A DNA stretch of 64,000 nucleotides, taken from NCBI GenBank assembly GCA_039621445.1, contig CP154955.1:5756785-5820784 (forward strand), given 5' to 3'. The notes beneath the pieces were generated by a model, which was given only the letters and a program-made list of their open reading frames with translations, had not been told where the DNA came from and ran no database searches. Positions 53,694 through 64,000 of the stretch are shown in pieces. The position numbers and the translations under genes were made by a program. The stretch is from Euglena gracilis (taxonomy: Eukaryota; Euglenida; Euglenophyceae; Euglenales). Position 1 is the first letter of the stretch, and each line of letters starts with the position of its first letter.

Positions 53694-54122
53694 CAGGGTT
53701 CGATATAAGGAGGGCGTACATGGTTTAGGTGGGGGGGTGTCCCCCCCACCCCCCCCCTCCTGGCCCGCAGGGGGGGGGGTCCGGACCACCCCCCCCCTAC
53801 CTGCAAGGGGGGTCCGGACCGACCCTGGGGGGCAAAAATTGACCCCCCCCAAAAAGGGTCAATTTTTTCCTCCGGCGCTTCGCGCCGAAATTTTTTGCAT
53901 TTTTGGCACATTTTTGCCCAAAAAGTGCCCAAAATGGCACTTTTGGTCGTTTTGGGGGGTCAAAAATTTTCGGCCTGGCGCTTCGCGCCGGGCCGAAAAT
54001 TCGGCCACCCTGACCGCGCACCTGTTTAGGTGGGGGGGGTGTCCCCCCCCACCCCCCCCCCTCCTGGCCGGCAGGGGGGGGTCCGCCCCTCCCCCCCCCA
54101 CCTGTCCTTATATCGAACCCTG
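53694..54122. mobile_element. hAT-like element O, copy 2
   Basis: The ends CAGGGTTCGATATAAGGA and TCCTTATATCGAACCCTG lie between two C8 tracts (53686-53693 and 54123-54130), which fits an 8-bp duplication but is not diagnostic by itself. Inside, GGTTTAGGTGGGGGGGTGTC occurs at both ends, along with a GGCGCTTCGCGCC hairpin. Confidence 0.82.
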
Positions 54123-54809
54123 CCCCCCCCCCACAAGGGTGGTGGGTGCCGACCCCTTGGTCCAAAAATAAGTCCTCAGCGAGTGTGCCTTGCTCTCTGC
54201 AGGTCTCCTCAGTTGAGGACATTGGGCCAATTGTCACGAAGACTTGCAGTCTCTTTTGGTTTCCCGACGACTTCCCCCTCCCTCGCTGGCACTTGAAGTC
54301 TGCCCCCCCCCCCGGCCCGGAATAAGGATTTTTTCAACACCAAATGCAACACCCTAAGGGTCGTTTTCATCGAAATCAAGCAGAAATTATGTTGGGCCAT
54401 CTGCTTTCTCCGGCTTTTTGCCTTGTGTAAAATTCAAGTTTCTGGAGAATTTCGCCTCTGGCTGGGATTTTTTTTTGGAATTTTAATCATATCCCCACCG
54501 GGGAGGGGCCAGTGTGAACCGCATTATCCTGCATAATTTGCTTCTTTTGGGGGGGAAATGCAATATATATAAAAAACACTTAGAAAAGCTTCACCCCCTG
54601 GCCCTTGGCCCTTTTGTATTTTCAGATTTCTTTGAGTAATGTACGCTCATTTTAAATTCCTCTGACCCAGTTTTAATTTTTGCCCATCGTCATCCAATCT
54701 TCATTCACTTTCGTCATTCCAATGTTTTTTGGTGACTTTTTTTGATTCATTTTCTTGGCTCACTGTAGTGTGTGGGGCGGGGGTAGCCAAACTTGGTCCT
54801 CAGGGAGGC
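54123..54809. other. Low-repeat stretch, no gene recognised
   Basis: 54190-54300 contains CTCTCTGCAG followed by an open frame ('VSSVEDIGPIVTKTCSLFWF'-like) of ordinary composition, which could be an exon, but I recognise no domain. The remainder is AT-rich. Confidence 0.35.
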
Positions 54810-55330
54810 ATTAATTGGGGGGGGTTGTAAATCCCCCCAATAACACCCCCCCAAATAATACCCCCAATTAATCCCCCCCCCCCCTCGGGGTCCGACTTCG
54901 GCGACCGAGTTAATACCCCCCCCCCCCAATTTCGGGCTGATGACCCCGATTTTGACCTGAACATGTAGGTAAAAGCAACAATCTCTGACAACAAGTTACG
55001 AAGAAAAAATCGATTTTTCTGGGTCATCTGGCTTCCAAAATGCCAGATTCATGAGAAAGTACAAAAAATGACCCCAAAGGGTCATTTTTGGGGTGCTATT
55101 TGGGTCCTGGGGGACTTCAAAAAATTTCGAAAATTTTGGGGTGCTATTACCCCCCCCCCCCAAATAATACCCCCCCTCGGGCCGGGATTTGGACGAAAAA
55201 ATAATACCCCGGGGGGATTATTTGGGGGGTTTAATTTCACAGGGAAAGCAAAGCCCCCCCAGGATTTATATTTCAACAGGAATTCAAAACCCTCATGGGG
55301 GGCTTTATATTTGGGGGGGGGGCTAAATAT
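54810..55330. repeat. C-tract element with AATAATACCCCC motifs (family R), copy 1
   Basis: TAAATCCCCCCAATAA at the left and TTATTTGGGGGGTTTAAT at the right are imperfect inverses. AATAATACCCCC and GTTAATACCCCCC recur within, with ACTTCGGCGACC and GGGATTTGGACG. It fits the C-tract TIR pattern, but the target duplication is unclear. Confidence 0.6.
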
Positions 55331-55649
55331 TTCAGGGAAACCTTTTTGGGCGTACATACCTCCACAAATTTTACGCAGGTATTTACCTGTACAAATTTTC
55401 TCTGCCCTCAAACGTAGTCAAATACAAATACACCAATTTTGGGGACACCTCCTTGTTTCTCCAAAATGCGCAATTTTGCCCAAAATGGATCGATCATTTA
55501 TGGTGAAAAATTGCAAATCTACAAGAATTGTACATTTTTTTTCTGAATAGCAATCAAAGAGGCAGGGGTTTTGCATTGGGTCTCAATCAGACCACCTGTG
55601 GGGGGGGGTATCTTTGGGGGTATATTTGGGGCGGTGCCACCCCCCCCAC
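55331..55649. other. No gene seen
   Basis: An AT-rich stretch with no G/C run longer than 5 until 55600. No domain in any frame. Confidence 0.35.
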
Positions 55650-55770
55650 CAGGGTTCGATATAAGGAGGGAGTACATGGTTTAGGTGGGGGGGTGTCCCC
55701 CCACCCCCCCCCTCCTGGCCCGCAGGGGGGGTCCGGACCACCACCCCCCCTCTCCGTATATTGAACCCTG
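55650..55770. mobile_element. hAT-like element O, copy 3 (121-bp minimal form)
   Basis: Flanked by the perfect 8-bp duplication CCCCCCAC (55642-55649 and 55771-55778). The ends are CAGGGTTCGATATAAGGA and TCCGTATATTGAACCCTG. It is a short internal-deletion form of the 429-bp copy. Confidence 0.9.
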
Positions 55771-56776
55771 CCCCCCACCCAAACTAAGACCCTCCAAAAA
55801 CGACCCCCCTGCCCAGTTGAAATAGATTCCCCCAAAACAAGTGGCGGGATTTCTGGCCCCACAGGGCATTTTTTATATTTCTACGCCCCCTGAAATGCCC
55901 AAAGCCGGTCCGTGTGGTTTGGAGTTTGGAATTCCAAAGGCCAACCTTACATGGTTCTTCTGATCAACGCCAGCCACTGGCCACTTGCGCTTGTTGGGGG
56001 GGGGGGCAACGCAAAGGCAGGGGTTGGGGTGGCCCTCGGTCGTCTCAGGGAAATATACAGTCTAGCCCATAAAGTAGAACGTGGTTGGCTGAAGACCAGG
56101 TCATTTGCAAGTGTGGGCCACAGGAAATGGACTGCCAAATTGGGGTGGGGAATCCAAAAAATGACCCCCCCCCCAAAAGTGTGACAATGTCCCAAAATGG
56201 GTGATTTCTTCGTTCTTGTTTTTTTAACTGAAACTTACCAATTTTTGTTGTGCCAAGTTGGCAATTTTCGAGATAATTATTATGTATTGTGAGAGGTTCC
56301 CGCCTTTTCGACTTTTTTTTGAGACCACCACAGGAAGGCTTTTGTAGACGAAATTTTCAGCTGAAAGCCAAAAACAAGACTGTCCAAAAGGACCCCTACC
56401 CAGGATTTTAGCAACCAACTCAAAAAGTTGATTAGGTCGTCATTTTGGGGAGGGGATCACAGATCGAACCCCCATTTTCTCAAATATTTCCACACAATCC
56501 TCTTTTGGACTGATTTGGGTTTAATTTTTTTCATTGTTTTGGCTGATCATGGACTAAGTTTCACTCACTTTTTTTTATCCATTAGGGTATTGTTGGGCCA
56601 TTTTTGGCTGTTTCCAGGCATTTTGGTCAAACATATGAGGTCAAAATTGCAGGCTTCTTTCCTTGCACGAATGCCAACAACAGTGGTTTGTTCATTTTTA
56701 GTCCTAGTTTTCTCATAATAATCTCGTAATCATAATAAACCCCCACAATTATTGCATATTCCTGCCTAATTTCTAA
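55771..56776. other. Low-repeat stretch, no gene recognised
   Basis: 55900-56190 contains open frames on both strands and an LVGGGG run, and the rest is AT-rich. Nothing matches a family I know. Confidence 0.35.
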
Positions 56777-57150
56777 AAAGTATTAAACCCCCCCAAATAA
56801 TAAACCCCCGGTTTATTATTTGGACACTCGAAGTCGGGGTCCAGGGGGGTTTATTATTTTGGGGGGGTTTATTATTTGGGAAATTTTTCGAAGTCAAAAA
56901 TCGACCCAAAAACCCCTTCACAGGCTCCAATGGTCACTTTTTTGGCATTTTTGGGCTTTTTTGAAAATGGATGCTTTTTTGCGCACCAATTGAATCCATT
57001 TTTGTGATTTTTTGCAACATTTCTGCTCAGTTTTGACTCTTTTTTTCCTTTGCCTTCACACCTGCCGGAGGGGGGGGGGTTATTATTTGGGTGGTTGAAG
57101 TCGGTTCTCAAGGGGGGGTTATTATTTGGGGGGGTTTATTTGGGGGGGGG
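56777..57150. repeat. C-tract element with AATAATAAACCCCC motifs (family R), copy 2
   Basis: TTAAACCCCCCCAAATAATAAACCCCC at the left; GGGTTATTATTTGGGGGGGTTTATTTGGGG at the right. GAAGTCGG and its neighbours occur near both ends. Related to 54810-55330. Confidence 0.65.
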
Positions 57151-58048
57151 GGGGCTCCATCATCTTCCCTGCACCTGCACTCCCCCCAAAGCCGGCCAAA
57201 TAACTCTCTGATTTAGATTCATCACATCAATGGTGGGAAGGGTGGGGTGGGAAAGGGAGGTAATGCAATTTCTGGCCTCTCCATCATCCTATCATATCCC
57301 AATTATTGGCAAGCACGTTGTGATCACAAACATCTCAAATACCCGCCCTCCCCCTGGCTCGTTGACCCCCCCCAGGGATGTTGTTGGGGTTGTTTGCCCC
57401 CCCCCCCAAAGTTGGTCCCCTCGGGTCGACACGTCCGCACCTTTTCCAGGCATTCGGCCAGGTGGCATGTTGCCCCCCCCCTACTGCGGTCATCATACCC
57501 CCCCCCCCCAAGTTGGCACCTTTTTGGGTTGGGCCAATATGACCTAGGCCAATGAGTCGGGGGGGGGGGTACAACATCAATTCACACATATGGTTGTTCA
57601 AACATTCTCCATAATGTTTTCAATTGGAATTTTTCCAACTGAAAAGGTAAACAATCATTTAAAGCACAAACTTGTTTTGGCACCTTTTTTGTACTCAGAA
57701 TGTTCGACTGATTGAAGCCACAACACCCTGGGTGGTATGCTAGGGCGTCCCCCAAGGGCCAGTCGCCACCCTGTGCCGCTGCATTGAAACCGCTCTGCTG
57801 CTCCCCTTCCCCCTGCCTGCTGACACCGTCATCCACTACGTCTGGAGTGCCCACCGCAACCCAAGGTCCACACAGCCACCTAAGTGATTATTGGGGTTTT
57901 TGATGAGGGGTCGGATGCGATTGATTTCTGCTGATGGGATTGCTTTGGGGTGGGGAAACTGGCTGGTTGGCTCATAAATTCTTTTTGTGTCTGTGCAATT
58001 CATTTGATTAATTTCATTTTAATTTTGGCAGTTCTTTTTTTTTTTATG
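57151..58048. other. Non-genic stretch with scattered C runs
   Basis: 57350-57560 holds C8-C10 runs with AAGTTGG motifs. 57580-57900 is of ordinary composition with frames such as 'MGTPDVVDDGVSRQGEGEQQ' on the minus strand, without a recognised domain. Confidence 0.35.
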
Positions 58049-58520
58049 TTTGGACCATTGGAGAGGCCCCCCCCCCCCCGTGTTATTGCCCCCCTCCCTG
58101 GTTATTGAGCTCCTTGGGCTGATGGGCCCAACTTCACCCTCCCCTAATTTGACCCCCCTCCTCTGTTGGGCCCAACCTGACGCCTGAATTTTTTCCCCCT
58201 GGGTCAAGGTTGCACTACGAGGAATATTTCCTCTGCAGAAATGTCTTCTTCGTCTGACGAGTGGTTAAAAACGTCGAAAACACACAGTTCCCAAGGTGAT
58301 GTCCCCCCCCCATTTGGGGGGGGGTGATACCCCCCCCCCCCAAATAACCTGGCGGGGTGCCAGGTTATTGGAACCAACTTTTGGCCCTGCCCCCCCCCCC
58401 CCGCCAGGTTATTTGGGCCTTTTTTCAATGTCGCAAAGGAACCTTTCCTTAAAAGAGGGGTGCCAAGTTACTGGAACCACCTTTTTTGCCCCTCCCCCCG
58501 CCAAGTTATTCGGCCACTGC
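58049..58520. repeat. C-tract element with CCAGGTTATT motifs (family S)
   Basis: CCCCCCAAATAACCTGGCGG, GTGCCAGGTTATTGGAACCA and CCCCGCCAGGTTATTTGGGCC form overlapping inverted blocks. A diverged relative is at 15090-15300. Confidence 0.65.
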
Positions 58521-59264
58521 CAGGAGCAAGGGCCCCACTGGGGTATTTGGGAGGGGGGTTCTAGGGTGTCTCAAGATCTCATACAGTTATGTAGCACCTG
58601 AGCTCGAGCATGGGGAAGTGACCCCCCCCCTTACTGGTATGTACTAAGGGCAAATACTGAATCAAAAAGAAGCCGCACCCAGCGTGATCCCCAAGAGGCC
58701 CTAGCACTCATCCCCAGCACTTACCCCCCCCCCCCCCCGGTAAGCAGTAGCACAACCCAGCCCCAACCTGGTCCAAGGGGCTGTGGTGCTTTGACACGGG
58801 TCCCGCAGTGGACCATCCGCCCCTCCCCCTCCCAGTGTTGCCGGGTAGTCATCTGGGCTTTCGCCGACTGCCCCGCCAGCAGCCCACCGCGAATCCTTCC
58901 TGTTTCGAGCAGCCAAATTGAACCTGCCCCCATGGGGGTCCAGCGCTCAGCAACCCTTTTTTCCAGCCAGCAGAATTGGCCCTTCTTTTTCACAGTATCG
59001 TTGACCTTTGTGCGGGAAGGGATGGGGGGGTTCAACCAGCAGCCTTTTTCTTTCCAGCCCAAAGCTTCCAGCCTCCAAGCTGGAGAGCCCTCCAAGGGGC
59101 AGGGCGGTCCGTAAGGAACAGGATTTTTTTTTAGTTAAGGACCGCCTCCCCCCCCCCAATACACAGAAAGGCCCCTACACCACCAGTGTTTTTCAACACC
59201 TGCCAAGTGCAACGTCCGATCACAGCCCAAAACGGCCACTCTGAGGGAGGGGACACTTTGGGGG
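58521..59264. other. Low-repeat stretch, no gene recognised
   Basis: Composition is ordinary apart from C runs at 58622, 58725 and 59146. Long frames on both strands (for instance 58721-59095 minus) lack recognisable domains, and their overlap on both strands argues against coding. Confidence 0.35.
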
Positions 59265-60848
59265 GGGGGGTCGCTGAGCTCTTATCTCTTTAGAGTAAGA
59301 GCGAAGCTACCCCGGCAACAGGGGGTCGGACCCCCCTGCCCCCCCCGCCCCCCCGCCCCCCCCCCCGCCCCCCCGCCGCCCCCCCTGGGTAGGTCCGGAA
59401 ACCCCGGGATTGTCGATGTGGCTGGATTTCGTGGCCCCCAAAGTTAATGGCCTATAGGTTAGGGGGCGGTCCCTAGTACCTCCAGAGCCCTTCGGTTACC
59501 CGCAACTCCCCGCCAGTCCGGAGATACGGCCCGAGCAAAAAAGTTGTCTACCGTTTTTTTTTCGGGGGAAATTGCAGGGTCATTTTGGGGTCAAAAAAAT
59601 CGAAAATTTCAAAATATCTCGAAAACGCCGGAGAGTTGAGAAAAAGTGAAGAGGACGTCATTCCTCAACTTTGGGACGCCCGATCGATCGCTATGCGCGG
59701 TTTGGGCCAACTCCTCGCCTAGCCCGAGATACGGCCGTTTTGGGGTTTTGGGCCTGTTTGGCCAGTTTTGGCCATTTCGGACCGGTTCGGGGCCCGAAAC
59801 CGTAAATTGCCCATATCTCGGGCTAGACGAGGAGTTGGAACCCAAACCAGGGGGTCAAACATTAGGTTTAGGGGGGGGGGGTTTGACCATTTTTTGGGGT
59901 TCCCAGGGTCTGGTTGTGCCATTTTGGGCCAGTTTTGGGTGTTCGGGGAACCCTGCGGGGGTTCGAGGGCCGCCGGGCTGGGGTCCAAAAATCGAAAAAT
60001 TCAAAATATCTCGAAAACGCTGCGGAGTTAGGGAAAAGTGATGGCGACCTTATTTAACGACCTTGGAACGCCCGATCGATCGGTATGCGCGGTTTGGGCC
60101 AACTCCTCGCCTAGCCCGAGATACGGCCGTTTTGGGGTTTTTTGGGCCAGTTTGGCCAGTTCTGGCCATTTCGGGGCCGAAACCGTAAATTGGCCGTATC
60201 TCGGGCTAGACGGGGAGTTGGAACCCAAACCAGGGGGTCAATCATTAGGTTTAGGGGGGGGTTTTGACCGTTTTTTGGGGTTCCCGGGGTCTGGTTGCGC
60301 GACTTTGGGCCAGTTTTGGGTATTCGGGACCCCTGCAGGCACCGTGAGGGCAGATGGGCGAGGGGGGGTTGGGTGGCAGGTCGGGACGCAAAATTTTGAA
60401 TTTTTTTTCCCGCCCAAAAACACTTTTTTTCACTTCAGAACATCAAAAAAAGTGTTTTTGGGCGAAAAAAAATTTTCCGACCCAGACCCCCCCCCCTGCC
60501 CCCCCTGGCTGGGGCCCTCCCCCTTGGCCGGTGAATTTAGCCATTTTTGGGTCAAAAAGTCGAAAAAATTCGAAAAAAATTTTTTGCCCCAAAACGATGT
60601 TTTTTGGCCTCCCGGACCCGGAAAGCCTGTGTTTGAGCCAAAAATGAGCGTTTTTCGACCCGCCAGCGCCCCGTTTTGGGCCACCAACCCATGACTTTGG
60701 GTCAAAACCGGTCAAAAAAGTCGAAAAAAATCGAAAAAATTTTTTTGCCCCAAAACGATGTTTTCTGGCCTCCCTGACCCAGAAAAACTGTTTTTGAGCC
60801 GAAAATGAGCGTTTTTCCCGTGCCGGGCCGGGGTGGTCTCCCAAAGAG
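59265..60848 (+). repeat. Module array, left arm of an inverted pair
   Basis: Begins with the GTCGCTGAGCTCTTATC hairpin (59268-59312). It continues through CGCAACTCCCCGCCAGTCCG, two copies of GATCGATCG…GCGCGGTTTGGGCCAACTCC (59690 and 60072), and CCAGGGGGTCAA…TTAGGTTTAGGGG (59850, 60235). It ends in two 161-bp-type modules (60540-60840). Most of it reappears reversed at 62350-64000. Confidence 0.88.
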
Positions 60849-62349
60849 AGTGCCAAACGGTAGACTGGGGGGGGGGGTAGTGGGTAGTCGGCCGACTAGT
60901 CGGCCGACTACCCAATTGGTCCACCGACTAGTCGGCCGACTAATTGGTCGGTGGCTAGTCGGCGGGGGGGGGTAGTGGGTAGTCGGCCGACTAGTCGGCC
61001 GACTACCCACTCTAATGTACTAACGGGTCAAAACCGCCGACTTTTAAGCCCCCCCCCTGGTAAAAAAAAATGTCTAAATCACCTCAACGCCGGTCAAAAC
61101 CGACCCAAATGGCTCCAGAACCCCCCAATCGGGGGTGAATATGCAAAAAAATTGGGGGAAAATGTCCATTTTGGGCCACTTTTGACAAAAGTACACCTCT
61201 CCCCATTGAATTTTCAGTATAAGTCAAAATTTGCACAAAAAAAGGGTCTTATCCCCCAAGTCTATAGCCAACATAGAAGGGATTTTGTTATTTGAGGGGG
61301 GGGGTGCGGGGGGGGCGGAGCCCCCCCCGCCTATGCCAAAGTGAGCCACAAAAACGACTTAGCCCCCGAATATGTTGCCATCAGAGAAGGGTTTTTGTTA
61401 TTTGGGGGGGGGTGCGGGGGGGGGGCGGAGCCCCCCCCGCCTATGCCAAAGTGAGCCACAAAAACGACTTAGCCCCCGAATATGTTGCCAACAGAGAAGG
61501 GATTTTGTTATTTGAGGGGGGGGGTGCGGGGGGGGCGGAGCCCCCCCCGCCTATGCCAAAGTGAGCCACAAAAACGACTTAGCCCCCGAATATGTTGCCA
61601 ACAGAGAAGGGATTTTGTTATTTGAGGGGGGGGGTGCGGGGGGGGCGGAGCCCCCCCCCCGCCTATGCCAAAGTGAGCCACAAAAACGACTTAGCCCACG
61701 AGTATGTTGCAACACAGAAGGGATTTTGTTATTTGAGGGGGGGGTGCGGGGGGGGGGGCGGAGGCCCCCCCGCCTATGCCAAAGTGAGCCACAAAAACGA
61801 CTTAGCCCCCGAGTACGTTGCCAACACAGAAGGGATTTTGTTATTTGAGTCTCGGATTGGGGTGGAGGGGGGAGTTTTCTGCCTCTCGTGATGCAAAACG
61901 CAGATTGCAGATTGCATTTCTAAAGGATTTTAATGTAATCCCTGTTTCATCATTGGTTTTTTACCCCTCCGGACCCCCATCAAGGGCCCACCGACCCCCC
62001 ACTGACCAAAGATTTCCATCTGGGGGTGTTTATTTAGGCGTAAGACACTTATTTGGACCCATCCGGACCATTTCCGGGTGATTTGGGCCCGCCACAGACC
62101 ATTTTTATGACCGCCGACTAGCCACCGACTAGATTGCATTGGATTTTGTTCATGGGGGGGGGCTTAAAAGTCGGCGGTTTTGACCCGTTAGTACATTAGA
62201 GTGGGTAGTCGGCCGACTAGTTGGCCGACTCCCCACCCCCCCCCCCCCCTGTCTCGCCGACTAGCTACCGACTAGGACTAGTCGGTGGACCAATTGGGTA
62301 GTCGGCCGACTACCCACTACCCCCCCCCCCCAGTCAACCGCCTTGCGCC
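60849..62349. mobile_element. MULE-like element L, copy 2
   Basis: Same ends as copy 1 (AGTGCCAAACGGTAGACTGG … CCAGTCAACCGCCTTGCGCC) and the same ~190-bp inverted repeats, though the right one has lost a GTCGGCCGACTGGTC piece. The sequence between 61850 and 62150 is almost identical to copy 1. No 9-bp duplication flanks it: the two sides belong to different positions of the module family, so a rearrangement has moved one flank. Confidence 0.88.
61275..61850 (+). repeat. 110-bp tandem repeat in element L, copy 2 (six units)
   Basis: AGAAGG starts at 61275, 61385, 61495, 61605, 61716 and 61828 (110, 110, 110, 111, 112). Each unit has a G-run/C-run pair (GGGGGGGCGGAGCCCCCCC) capable of a strong stem. 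Copy 1 has four units. Confidence 0.95.
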
Positions 62350-64000
62350 GGAGTTGGCCCAAACCGCGCATACGGGTGGATAGGGCGTCCCAAAGTTGTG
62401 GAATGAGGTACTCTTCACTTTTTCTCAACTCCCCAGCGTTTTCGAGATATTTTGAATTTTTCGATTTTTTGACCCCAAAAATGACCCCCTGTTGCCGGTC
62501 CAACAAAATTTCTTTGGAAAAAAAACGGTAGACAACTTTTTTGCTCGGACCATATCTCCGGACTGGCGGGGAGTTGCGGGCAAAGTGAGGGCTCGTTAGA
62601 AACTAGAAATCCTCTCCTAACCTATAGGCTATTCATTTTTCGGGTCCGGAATTCCAATCACATCGATAATCCTCGGGTGCCCCAACCTACCCAGGGGGGG
62701 GGGCAGGGGGGGGGGCGGGGGGGGCAGGGGGGGTCGGACCCCCCTGTCGCCGGGGTGGTAAGCTTCGCTCTTACTCTAAAGAGATAAGAGCTCAGCGACC
62801 AGGGTGTGACGTAGAGCTGAGCTCTTTGGGAGACCACGCCGACCCGGCCCGGGAAAAACGCTCATTTTCGGCTCAAAAACAGTTTTTCTGGGTCAGGGAG
62901 GCCAAAAAACACGGTTTTGGGGCCAAAATTTTTTTTCGATTTTTTTCGACTTTTTTGACCGGTTTTGACCCAAAGTCATGGGTTGGTGGCCCAAAACGGG
63001 GCGCCGGCGGGTCGAAAAACGCTCATTTTCGGCACAAAAACAGTCCGGGAGGCCAAAAAACATCGTTTTGGGGCAAAAAAATTTCTTCGATTTTTTTCGA
63101 CTTTTTTGACCCGTTTTTGACCCAAAGTCAATGGGTTGGTGGCCCAAAACGGGGCGCCGGCGGGTCGAAAAACGCTCATTTTCGGGCTCAAAAACACTTT
63201 TTTCGGGTCCGGGAGGTCAAAAGTCATGGTTTTGGGCAAAAAAAATTTTTTCGAATTTTTTCGACTTTTTGACCCAAAAATGGCTAAGTCCACCGGCCAG
63301 GGGGGGGGGGGGAGCTGGGGGGGGGTCCGGGTCGGAAAATTTTTTTTCGCTCAAAAACACTTTTTTTGATGTTCTGAAGTGAAAAAAGTGTTTTTGAGCG
63401 AAAAAAATTTTTTCAAAATTTTGGGTCCCGACCTGCCACCCGACCCCCCCTCGCCCAGCCGCCCTGACGGCGCGCGATGGGGTCCCCGAACACCCAGAAA
63501 CTGGCCAAAATCGCACAACCAGACCCCGGGAACCCCAAAAAACGGTCAAAACCCCCCCTAAACGTAATGTTTGACCCCCAGTTTGGGTCCCAACTCCCCG
63601 TCTAGCCCGAGATACGGCCAATTTACGGTTTCGGGCCCTGAACGGGCCAGAACTAGCCAAACGGGCCCGAAACCCCCAAAACGGCCGTATCTCGGGCCCG
63701 GTGAGGAGTTGTCCCAAACCGCGCATACCGATCGATAGGGCGTTCCAAGGTCGTCAAATAAGGTCGCCATCACTTTTCCCTAACTCCGCAGCGTTTTCGA
63801 GATATTTTGAAATTTTCGATTTTTAGACCCCCTGCGGGTCCCCGAATACCCAAAAATGGCCCAAAATGGCACAACCAGACCCCGGGAACACCAAAAAATG
63901 GTCAACCCCCCCCCCCCTAAACCTAATGATTGAACCCCTGGTTTGGGCTCCAACTCCCCGTCTAGCCCGAGATACGGGCAAATTACGGTTTCGGGCCCCG
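62350..64000 (-). repeat. Module array, right arm of the inverted pair
   Basis: 62350-62812 is the reverse complement of about 59265-59730 (ending in the hairpin, 62757-62803). 62813-64000 is the reverse complement of about 59700-60848, with three 161-bp modules at 62830-63290. It continues off the right end of the window. The arms are diverged and have indels, so this is not a fresh fold-back. Confidence 0.85.

Noticed and set aside
1-64000. Assignment of the organism to a named lineage
   Set aside because: The odd GPX junctions hint at groups with unconventional introns such as dinoflagellates or euglenids, but nothing in the sequence is decisive.

Overview
The window is eukaryotic nuclear DNA that consists almost entirely of repeats, from a protist or alga whose lineage I cannot fix. 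Eukaryotic evidence: spliced genes, a non-LTR retrotransposon with a restriction-like endonuclease domain, pogo-like, hAT-like and MULE-like DNA transposons, BED and PHD zinc fingers. There are no bacterial-style operons, and I recognised no rRNA or tRNA gene. A striking compositional feature is the hundreds of uninterrupted G or C runs of 7-14 bases; most of those I could resolve lie in the termini of transposons. Almost every open frame is a by-product of repeats and GC-rich tracts, so few CDS are called.

Layout. 0-10.2 kb: three nested or adjacent copies of one non-LTR element (N-terminal region, RT, CCHC knuckle and restriction-like endonuclease, 3' tail), broken by frameshifts and by DNA-transposon insertions. 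10.4-15.1 kb: MITEs, minisatellites, a BED-finger exon, and a 1.5-kb TA-flanked element (J) that carries a PHD-finger gene fragment and a second conserved ORF. 15.1-18.6 kb: a hAT-like element (16115-18185) with a MULE-like element (16397-17770) inside it. 18.9-26.1 kb: a hAT-like MITE, then 3.7 tandem copies of a ~1.73-kb unit. 26.2-29.5 kb: a second copy of the same hAT-like element, this time carrying an intact pogo-like transposon (26476-29133) with a five-exon, 524-residue transposase gene. 29.5-37.2 kb: degenerate hAT transposase, MITEs and further copies of element J. 37.6-39.9 kb: arrays of a ~161-bp module and another nested element. 41.5-48.6 kb: the one convincing host gene, a glutathione peroxidase in five exons whose introns are swollen with repeats. 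48.9-64 kb: further hAT-like elements, C-tract MITEs, module arrays, and a second MULE-like copy flanked by inverted module arrays.

How it fits together. Insertions with TA duplications and poly-C terminal repeats form several families. The complete pogo-like transposon is the plausible source of at least one of them: its ends match a 380-bp MITE at 10389-10768. Elements with 8-bp duplications and CARGG-type ends form a second, hAT-like class that repeatedly landed in C-rich sites. Nesting gives a relative chronology, and several insertions can be checked against empty sites elsewhere in this same window.
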